From Rosellinia necatrix (lineage: Eukaryota > Ascomycota > Sordariomycetes > Xylariales > Xylariaceae), in the NCBI GenBank assembly GCA_021209875.1, contig JAGYVD010000002.1, positions 4,402,001 through 4,466,000 on the forward strand: a stretch of 64,000 nucleotides of DNA, written 5' to 3'. The position numbers were made by a program, and so were the translations under genes. How positions within the stretch are numbered: position 1 is the first letter of the stretch; the number at the start of each line of letters is the position of its first letter. This document shows positions 54,771-64,000 of the stretch, piece after piece. The notes under the pieces were generated by a model, which searched no databases, was not told the DNA's origin, and saw nothing but the letters and a program-made list of their open reading frames with translations.

Positions 54771-57409
54771 CCTGTACTGCACAGCCGCGTCCAGAATGGC
54801 TGCTAGGACGAGTCTCTGGGCCCTCTGCAATTGACCGAAGTCACCGTAGAAAATGCAAATCGGCAAAAGTGGCCAAATAATTCAAGGGAAAAAAGTCGTA
54901 TCGCAGTTCGTGTTATATCCGTCCCAATCTCCAAAACACCCCAGTCAGTGGATCCAGGCGCTGCCTTTCCGTCTCTGAGTGGTGTCCTTGGGTTAGGAAG
55001 GTGCCGATTTTGTCGGGACAGACAATGTTCGTCGGCTGGAATTTGTCCAAGTGAAGTCGAGGCCAGCCCGTTAAAATTGAGTTATGAGTTTGAACTAATG
55101 CGCACCAATTTGCTTCAAGCAGATGGGTTGGCGTCAACGGCAGTGCGGACCTTCAAGGTGGAAATGCAAGGGTAAAGTCGCGAAGTAATCGTTGAATCCC
55201 GAGCGGTGCTGGTTGATGGCGAGAACCGTCTGTCGAGGCCTTGCCATGCACGATGCAATGCAGTGTTGATGGGGTTGCACGTAAATGGAGAATGCTCCCT
55301 GCTCACAAAAGACAGCAACTGGAGTGTTGATGCTGACACAGCAACGTCGAAACGGCAGTTTAGACTGGTCTTATTTCACGAAGACGAATCAGCCGACGAC
55401 GACGGGGTCATGTCAGACAGACAGACAAACTAGGCGGAAATCGACAGAACAGGGCAGGGCAGTCCAGAGATGACGCGAAACCAAGGTAGCTGGAAGATTC
55501 GAGCTGTGATGGAATTTCCCTAATAAACCACGGTTGTGCCGGACAGTCGGGCGTTAATGTCGTTGGGAGGGAAGACGGTCTCCGATGCGTCGCTAGTTCC
55601 GTCGACAAGAATTAAATAAGTAAAACGTGGAGCGAGAGATAATGAGTGAGTGAGTGTGAGTGAGTGGATGAGGTTGGCGGCCCGCGACACACCAGGGAGA
55701 GAGAGTTGGAGGGTGGGAGGGAGAGGGAGAGGGAAAGGGAAAAAAGAGAGGGGTTTCTGAACAGAACTGATCTTACGAAGAAGAACCAGGGGAGCAAGTT
55801 CAAGAAAAAGAACGGGAGCGGGAATGGAGGGTAGAGGCGCTTGGGGGTCTTAATGATTTTCCAATGACTGGGTAGCGCGACTAGGACAGGAAGAGAGGGT
55901 GATGGGGGAGGGCAAAAGAGGATGGGGGATTCGTCGGCCAGGCTTGGGCTCGTTCTCGGTCGCCAGGGTAGGTAGTAAACAGCAGGGCTGTCCTGTCCTC
56001 TCTCGCGAGTGCACCACGAGGAACCTATCCTATCCACTCTAGGCCCGGTGCAGAAATGGGGCCTGTGTACCTTGGTACGGGCAGTGGGAGCTACTACGTA
56101 CGGAGAGACAGGTCAGAACATGGAAAGGCCAGCGCGGAAAGGAATCACTACGCTGGAGGGCGACAGGGGTGAAAACCGAGTGGGCTCAAGTGGGCTAAAT
56201 TTGCGCTCAGTGGCTTCCTGGGTGGGCACGATCTCACCAAAGAGCACGAGCAGAAATTGATCGAGCAGGGGGTGGGGATGGGAGAGCGGGTCAGTCCGAC
56301 CATACATACTTGGGCATGTAGGTAGTACACACAGGTTGTCAGTTACCTTACGTAGTAAACATCAATAACTCCAGAGAAGTAAACAGAGTACATACAACAT
56401 CGTAACAGCGGTACCCGACCTCACTAACCCCCACCTCAACCCGCCCTGACCGAGATATCTGATCGGTGGCTAGTCCTATTTGGGGATAGTACTAGCCCCG
56501 ATTGGGTCTGTTTATGCCGTGTCTCTGAACGCCACCTAGGATCGATCCTTCTCGCCCAATGTGAACGCTGACAGGTGGGATCAAAGCCAGTTAGAAACTT
56601 GGAAATTACACGATGCAAACAGAACACTGAGGTACATTTACGCCATGGCAGAACATTCGCTCGGTGTCGTCAGTTACCGATCCCATTGTGCCTCCTCTTG
56701 ACAGCGCGTGGCGCTCTGCTCTATATATTTGTACCTACAAACCTACTTAGGTACATACTAGAAAACACCTACCTAGTAGACTAAGCTAAAGGTAGATAGA
56801 TACCTAGGTAGTTAACTATCTGCAGGCTCTGCTGCATGTGTGGGATGGGATGGTCGCCCCAATGCCAGATCCAGCCAGAATAACTGCCATCTGGTCTGTT
56901 TCAGTGAACAAAGCATGAGCCCTCTGGGAAACAGCTTCTTAGATTCAAATAGCTGCGGGTAATCGAGGAAGGCCTAGTTATCTTATACACAAACATAAAT
57001 CGAGCGTAGTGGGTGGCGCATGCCATGTTTATACCGGAGTACTACGTAGGTAACTACCTAGGCAATGTCGTCTTCATTGCCGGCTTTTGGTCTAGATTGA
57101 GAATCGTACGATATGTACATACGGTATGCATCTATCTCGAATCCGGAGAATAATGACAGGCGTACCTGCAGATGATAGAAAGATAAGATGAGAAATAATA
57201 ATATACCAAGGATAATAGGAGGAAACTTGACCAAAAAAAGAAAAAGAAAGAAAAACCTCCCCAGAAACAAAACAAGATTAAAGACGCTCCTAGGTATCGC
57301 ATGGGTTCCTATGCGGGGACCCAAAATACGGTTAAAATAACTATACCGAACATATTTCTTCACCTGCATCGTACATTGTGGGATGTTTTGTTACAAGTAG
57401 TTCAGTATA

Positions 57410-57535
57410 CTTACCCAAGCTACCTACCTGCCTCCTAGCCCCTACCGAACCTACCCAAGTACCTATCTACTGCTTAGATTAGGTACCTAGGGTAGCTACT
57501 AGATAGGTACCTAGGGTAGGAGGTTAGTAACCAAA
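57410..57535. repeat. CCTA/TAGG repeat cluster with paired CTAGGTACCTAGGGTAG motifs
   Basis: Dense CCTACC/GGTAGG runs with a near-direct repeat of AGGTACCTAGGGTAG; part of the motif family seen across the intergenic DNA of this window. Confidence 0.7.
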
Positions 57536-59556
57536 ATACCTCCCCATCGCTTCAACATCATAGTTGCAGATTCAGAGAGAGTGGGTGCGGCCGCTTCGAT
57601 TGGTCTCGTCAATCTCGGGTCCTGGTTCACCAAAGAGCATCGGGTACTGGCATTCGGCTTGCCCACCCGTCATCATTGCCCGCAGGACTTAGCGTACCAA
57701 ATTTTGAAAGGTAGGCAGTAGGCTGCCAAGGTAGTGCAGGAGTAAATATTTAACCTCGACGCAAACCGGCCATTGTCTGCTTATCAAGTTGAGCAATCTC
57801 CCATCTCCCCTTCCATCCCCATCGAACGGACATGTCTAGTGTACTAATTAACTCCGGAGAGGGGATATATGGACAGCATCCTAATCCTTTTTTTGCGGAT
57901 GCCTCATCTCAGGTGCTGTACAGTACAACAAACATGCCGCCAAATCAATTTGTGCAAGCCCCCATTTTACTCTTCAAAGCCCACAAGCGAAGACAGGGGC
58001 ATAGCGATGATGAAGAATTGGTTGAGTGCAACGCTCGGAAATCAAATCGCAAGGGTTGATTGTGCTGTGGCCTCCACGACAGTACGCTTCTAGCATCCTT
58101 GCCCTGGTCGGCTCTGTGCGCTGCATACGTCCGGCTCGTGTATTTCCCACTCCCTACTCAGATAGAATAGGGGCTCTGGGAATTATGTTGGCAATTTTGT
58201 AGTGTATGCCTTGAACCGCGTAAATTAAAATCTCGCGACTCTGGGGGGTGCGGCACATAGCTAACTCAGACACCTGTCGAGCTTTACATTACCTACCTAG
58301 TGTACTTATAGGTAGTTATCGATAATCGTAGAAGGCGAAAATGACATGGTTGCGGGTAACAAATGGAAACGACACGACCGCAACGTTGCAAGACGGTTTT
58401 ATCTGCTGTGCCTGTGAGCTGTGAGGTCTTTCGCAGCTTTCAGCTCCCACAGTGTCCTCCCGGTCCCATCCAAGACATGCCCATATACAATCGAATGTTC
58501 CTTGGACAGGATTTCCCGCTTCTCATGCTTTGCAGGATTCTACAGCACAAGCCAGCAAACAAAAGGAGATAAGCGTAAAAGCCCGATCTCAACACGCGCA
58601 CATCTATACTTAGACGCCATACACCATCCATCATACCGACCTACATACATAGGGGAACAATCCTGGGGAAAAGACAGTATAGCCACATCTAGTGCCTCAT
58701 GCTCGCATCAGGTTTTGCCGAATTAGTTTTTTTTTTTTTTCTTACCTCAGGAAAAAAGTGCCGTACTAGCGCTAGACAATTAGTTATCTGAAGTGCGTAA
58801 TTTTTACCGCCCGTTGACCAGGTAGGTGCCTGGGCTAGGTATATACACATGAGGAGATGGTCGTTGGCGGGATGTCTGGCCACGCGCCATCTCCGTGGGC
58901 AGCACAAAGCAACATACAGTCCAACAACATACAGCAGCGCCTGCAATGGGGCCAATCAGCGTGCGACCATAGCTGGGGATACATCTCCCAAGGTCCTACC
59001 TCGCAGCCCCTGCTAGACTCAGGTTTTTGAAACGCAGCTGGTGCAATGCCTCAGAAATAGTTGGCGCCAAATATCGGGCGCTAGAGCCCGCAGGGCCTGT
59101 CGGACCCCTGTTGAGATCGGCTTAGTTCTGGGAGGCACGTAGGTAGTGTATGTACATAGGGAAGCTACACTCCCTACTTACCTACCTAGGTACTATACAC
59201 AAGGTAGGTGGGCGGCCAGCGTCGTAATGTGATCTCAGCACCACCCCTGTCTCCGTCATTCCCTCTCCCCTCCTCCCCAACCGTCCATTCACCCTCCATC
59301 CTCGACGCTACAATGTGCCTCTCCTCCATCGCAGGTGCTCAGTGCTCAGTTGAATATGCACGCACGACCTTGCCGTCCACCAATCGACACGGCCCCTCGG
59401 CCTGTGGGATCGCGAATCAGAAGCCCAACTTCAACTCCGCTTTCCGTTAGCACGTTACCAGCCAACCATCCTTCCATTCCGTCTCGACTGCATGAATAAC
59501 AATCGAGAGCATTGGTGAGATCATAATTGCCCAGAATCCGTGCGGCAATGGGCCAG

Positions 59557-59598
59557 CAAAAAAAAAAAACAAACAAAAAAAAAAAAAAAAAAAAAAAA
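59557..59598. repeat. poly(A) tract
   Basis: An almost pure A-run on the plus strand interrupted by two C bases. It could be a retroposon tail, but no element body was recognised upstream. Confidence 0.8.
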
Positions 59599-62500
59599 GG
59601 GCCACCACTGTTTACAAGCATACTGTATGCATAGGCCAATAGTCATCAAAGACCAGCCCAGCTGGCCGTGAGAAAAAGGCTGAGGAGACAGCATCACTCT
59701 TGTCAGTCACAGGGTGTCTTCATCTACAACGGCCTTGAGAATGGCCCTGACGATGGCTTCGCCTACCTATCCGTCCCTCGATGCTTGTCCCAATTATCGT
59801 CGAGCCACGTCGATCATCCTGCTGGGCGATGTGATCACCCCCGTTGGCCACACTGCCAATACATGGCCTATGATAAGCGAGCTTCAATTCATACCTATTT
59901 CCGGTCGTCAACCACTCTCATAAGCCAGCATACACCTCTTCTGCACGACCATAGGTGAGGCTTCGATGAGTAAGGCCAGGATCACAAGTTCGCTCAGCGT
60001 AGGATACTACCGAACCGCCTTGATGAGACCTTGCGGGATCCTACTCATCCTCTTCCTCGCCTACCGCTTTGGGCTTTTTGACTCACCACCCAAAGGGGCA
60101 GGCCGCCATGTTTGATCATCAACTGTTGCATAATATCAAACTTGAAAGGCTGCAATACCTACAGCTAAAAAGCTTCGATCGATGCTAACAGACTAACCAG
60201 CATATCTAGTGGGTGCAGAGCGTGGTTATCGTCATTATTATCGTCATGACCTTTAGTTATTAATAAGCATTTCATCAATCACTATTCAAATTAGTTCCGG
60301 TTCAGCATAGCTTTCAGCAGGTCCAAGAATGGCCCAAAGATGTAGAGGCGTCCATCCTCACTTGTATTTAAGCCTAACAACATCTTAAACTCCGTGCCAC
60401 CGTGGTGTTTATCGCAGGCTACAGACTCCTTAAGGATTTCGCAACTAATCGCAACACAGCATTATGTGGCGTAATGGTCCGCCCGTAGGACCCGACTCAT
60501 TGGCGTTTCTATCGCTAGTCGTTGAAACAAGAAACAAGGACGGTGAATCTACGAGTTTAGGATTTGACAAAAGGCTCTCAAAGGAACGACATCGGCACGA
60601 ACGCGATATTCCTTGAGGTCCCAATAGAGCCTTGAGCTGTCATGTTTCATCCTACTATCTTCAGTCAAGAGTCAAGTACGTATATGTATGAGGTTAACAA
60701 AGGCGGTTGTTTAGCAGATACTCAGCGGTGTGACTTATGAGTTTGCATCTCAACAACGGCCGCTATGCTAATTGGTCTATTCAATATAGCCGCCTCGATA
60801 ATTCTGTTCAAAAACTAGGTATAGCACTACACTAAGCGACCAGAATATGACAACCCACCTAATCTTGAACAATACGGCGCCTAGTTGTAACAAAGATTTA
60901 CTTAATTAGTAATCGCTCAAAAATCTGTGCAATAGAAGCAGCTTGACGTCACGAGATTGGCTGAGCAACCTATCCTCTGCCGTCACATCACTCACTAGGA
61001 CCCTATCACCTACGACAACCCGGTCCTCTACCTGGCCACACGGACCAATGATAGGTGTGAACGGCTTTGCGCTTTACCTGCAGGCCTTGTGCGTATCGCC
61101 CTGCCGGCACCCCCTTGCTGTAGGCTGAAATATCAGAGAAGGTTGATTGGCCCTCTCAAATCACGGTTGACCAGTGTAACAAGCCACCAAAGCCGTAGAC
61201 ATGGACGAAAATAGTATCTACACCACCCATACTCGACGAACCATTTCGATCTCATTGGGCTCGGGGGCCACATGCTTCACTATACTGCCAGCGACCATCC
61301 GAATGACCTACTACAGTGCATACTTTGCCGCGGAATGGGTCACAGATTTCTGCGGCCAGCAACGCAGACCCTGCCCGCAATATCTACCATCAACATTCCT
61401 TTAGTTGTGTAGTCGGTATCCCCCCCACCACAACTTTTGGCCGCCGTTGTGCTATTTTAGTCATTGAAAGGGCTATCTAGCCAGAAAGGGATTGTAGCCC
61501 AACCTAGCCAGAAGAGGCCCTCAACGACCGAGTGGTGTAAAACACTTGGCATGGAGTCACTCAACTCAATCAACTACCAATTAGCAGATTTCCAATGCCG
61601 GGTATTATTACCGAATCTACAGGCGTCCAGGGTAGGCGGGAGGTTGATAGGTGCAATATAGCCTTCAAACCAAAACTCACAAGGTTACTCCATATTACTG
61701 ATAGATCAATAGAGGGTACTAGGTTAGATGAGATACTACAGTCTGCGTTATAAGGCTGTGAATCAGTAGTTTCGCTACATCAATTACCAATCGATTCAAC
61801 GGCGAACTCGATATCATCCCCTCCTTCTTACGGTTTTGATCCGGTCAGTGTCAAGCCCTAGCTTCAAAATCAAGGGCAGAAACAAACCGCCTTCTCACGC
61901 GAAGCCTTCATGCCGTCACATTCTTTGAAACATTAGAGAGGAAGTTGGTTGAAACGTCCAAAAAAGACTCCTCGTGGCGCACGCTCCAGATCGTTTTGCT
62001 GAGGGCCTAACCAAACTATCCATTCCTAAGGGTCCGATCGACCCCTGATAACAGGCAGCAAGCTCGATTGAGTATTTTAGTCCGCAGCGGTCGCGGTCAA
62101 TTGCCCTTATGATTGGTGCGTGCCTGAATCATGCAGACTTGGCACCGCTGAGGGAATGGGCTTACTGTAATTAGATCCCAGACAAACACCCATGTTAGAT
62201 AGTAGATGATAAGATGATAAGTCTAAGTTCCCTCTTCGACCTTCAGGACGATCGACACGACCATCAGGATCACCCCATCGAATATTCACTACTCTCACGG
62301 ATAATGAGCAGGCGAGTACGAACCACCACCACTCAAGTCATGCAAAGCCGAACTGAACACAAGGAATCCATTGGTTTGGGGGGGTATCACCTGCAGCAGC
62401 GCCGCAGAGGTAGGGGACCTGCAGGAAATGCCCAGAGTTGGGTCTCGGGCCAACAACCCAAATCCATCTCGCACGGAACTTCTGAAACAGGCGCCCATCG

Positions 62501-64000
62501 AATACCTACCTATACGGTCTACGGCACAACTGTACAGATGTACTATATCTATCATGTGGGGTGCACGGCTGGGTAGCAGTGTGACTATGTAGTGTAGTGT
62601 AGGTGGTTGGGTGTGGAGAGGATCGATCGTGCCGAAGCCTCTTTTATCATTAGCCAGGTACATGAAACAGGCACAACTCCGTCTCAAGTTCTTCCAGAAA
62701 ATGGTGGGCGAGCTTTCTCCAAACCTCGTCCAAGCATAGCTCATGGCTCATTGGGGATGCCCTAGTCACCTACATGCCCAATCAACAACCGCCCCCTGGC
62801 CCCCCCTTTTCACCCTGTTGATACTGTAGAATACACGCCACAAGCTTCCGCTCCTACTATCGAGCCCGCCTTGGGCCTATTCAAGCCCAAATCCCGTATA
62901 AGGCCGAGGATCGGGATCATTCAACAGCATCAGGCATAGATGGAGTTTAGAGGGTCATCAATGATTGAACAAATACCCCATTTGACAATGGTTTGCCGTG
63001 TGAAAACGGGATCAATGGCTCGGCTGCCCACCCGTCTACATGGCTCAGCCATGGGCTTACCCGTCTTGAACCGAACAGCTCGCAGGCTTCAGTCGATTCG
63101 CTGGGCCGACTGTGTCGTGAGTATAGTTGGCGGTAAGAAAATTCAATAAGACTCTTCGGGTCACAGCCAAATTACGATATACCCGCGGGCGTAGTGAGCC
63201 ATACTGCCGGCCTTGAGATCCCCATCGTCGTCTTGACCGCCGTCATCTTATATCCCCCAACTGTCTAACGTGAAACTGAATGGCCATCTGCCACTCATCC
63301 TACCGAGGTGAATAACGAACACCCGTGGGTCGAGGAAACAAGAGCCGGGTAGCTTCTCCGTTCGCCCTGTCCAGTGGAGCCCAAAATTGCGAGAAAAAAA
63401 AATATATATATCGGGGTGCTCTAGATGTTTTTTTTTTTTTTTGGAAATGTGTGTCATGTCTCCTCAAGCGCGCTACCATGCGTGCACTTACATCACGGCT
63501 CTATCTTTGTTTCATTTCTTCCCTTTTTCTTTCTTTCTTTTATATATATATATATATAGGAATACCCGCCTGAGAGGCTCTAGCTCAATTGAGATAGTTA
63601 AGCTAAAGGCCTACCCGTTCCATCCGCTCTGCCAGCCCCCAGTGGGTATGATTAGGATGTTGTTCACGACGAGCCCCGCAGCACTACGACGCTGATGAGG
63701 AACTATACCGGCTTGGTATGCGGACCAATGTGCTTTGACCTGCCTCTTCTCCCGAGGGGGTGCATCTGAAACGTTAACACCCAAGTAAGCTCTGTTTCAG
63801 TATTTGGTATGCCCTCAACTTGGTACCCAGACAAGGGTCAGTGCCATGGACCGAACCCTTCCCGTATGTTGCACATGATCCGCTCCTACGGTTGGGGCGA
63901 CCCAGCTGTGGGATTTCCGATATTGTTTCGGCCCTATGCATTGGCACATTTGTACGGTCCATATTACTGTATTTGCTCTCTTGCCTGCTTCTACCCAGGC

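Larger units (their letters stand above)
54771..64000. other. STE12 upstream region and 9-kb gene-poor tail
   Basis: The first about 1.3 kb is the probable STE12 promoter and long leader. From 55680 to 55830 the plus strand is GA-rich, so the coding strand is CT-rich, common near fungal transcription starts. Beyond that only short frames without family resemblance were seen. Repeats include CCTA/TAGG arrays (about 56740-56815, 57410-57535 and 59100-59205), an A-run at 59557-59598, a T-run near 63430 and (TA)n at 63541-63560. No tRNA, transposase or reverse transcriptase motif was recognised. Confidence 0.55.

Noticed and set aside
59557..59598. Poly(A) tail of a LINE or SINE element
   Set aside because: No reverse transcriptase, Pol III box or target-site duplication was recognised next to it.

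Overview
This is nuclear DNA of a filamentous ascomycete (Pezizomycotina). The short GT-AG introns, the dispersed single 5S rRNA gene and the near-canonical filamentous-fungal STE12 protein point to a sordariomycete; genus and species cannot be settled from the window. All calls below come from reading translated sequence against remembered family motifs; no database search was run.

Layout. Small housekeeping clusters are separated by long stretches without convincing genes. (1) 1-5.9 kb: YAF9 (cut by the window start), COQ11, SYF2 and an unrecognised probable mitochondrial protein. (2) 5.9-16.7 kb: gene desert rich in mini- and microsatellites. (3) 16.7-26.2 kb: an Ecl1-type zinc-motif protein, a dienelactone hydrolase, a complete 5S rRNA gene plus a 3'-half 5S pseudogene, an aminoglycoside-phosphotransferase-like protein and one doubtful small ORF. 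(4) 26.2-28.9 kb: degenerate coding relics and CCTA/TAGG repeats. (5) 28.9-38.3 kb: a long disordered protein with a KEN box, TIP41, a DUF7702 seven-helix membrane protein and a strongly divergent PabA-PabB fusion. (6) 38.3-43.8 kb: desert. (7) 43.8-54.8 kb: a GH35 beta-galactosidase gene with apparent lesions, DML1, an AhpC/TSA thioredoxin-like protein and STE12. (8) 54.8-64 kb: desert beginning with the CT-rich STE12 leader.

The genes do not form a pathway or biosynthetic cluster. They cover chromatin (YAF9), ubiquinone synthesis (COQ11), splicing (SYF2), PP2A/TOR signalling (TIP41), mitochondrial inheritance (DML1), and pheromone or invasive-growth MAPK output (STE12).

The points most worth a second look are: the PabAB-like protein, whose glutaminase histidine is tyrosine and whose synthase domain lacks the segment with the catalytic PIKGT lysine although its frame is fully open; the GH35 gene, with a six-base micro-exon, two +1 shifts in homopolymers and an in-frame TAG avoidable only with a weak donor; in-frame cassette exons carrying the metal-binding residues of both the Ecl1-like protein and STE12; and the two 5S copies flanking a diverged ~104-bp tandem duplication. 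I found no clearly new multi-gene system.
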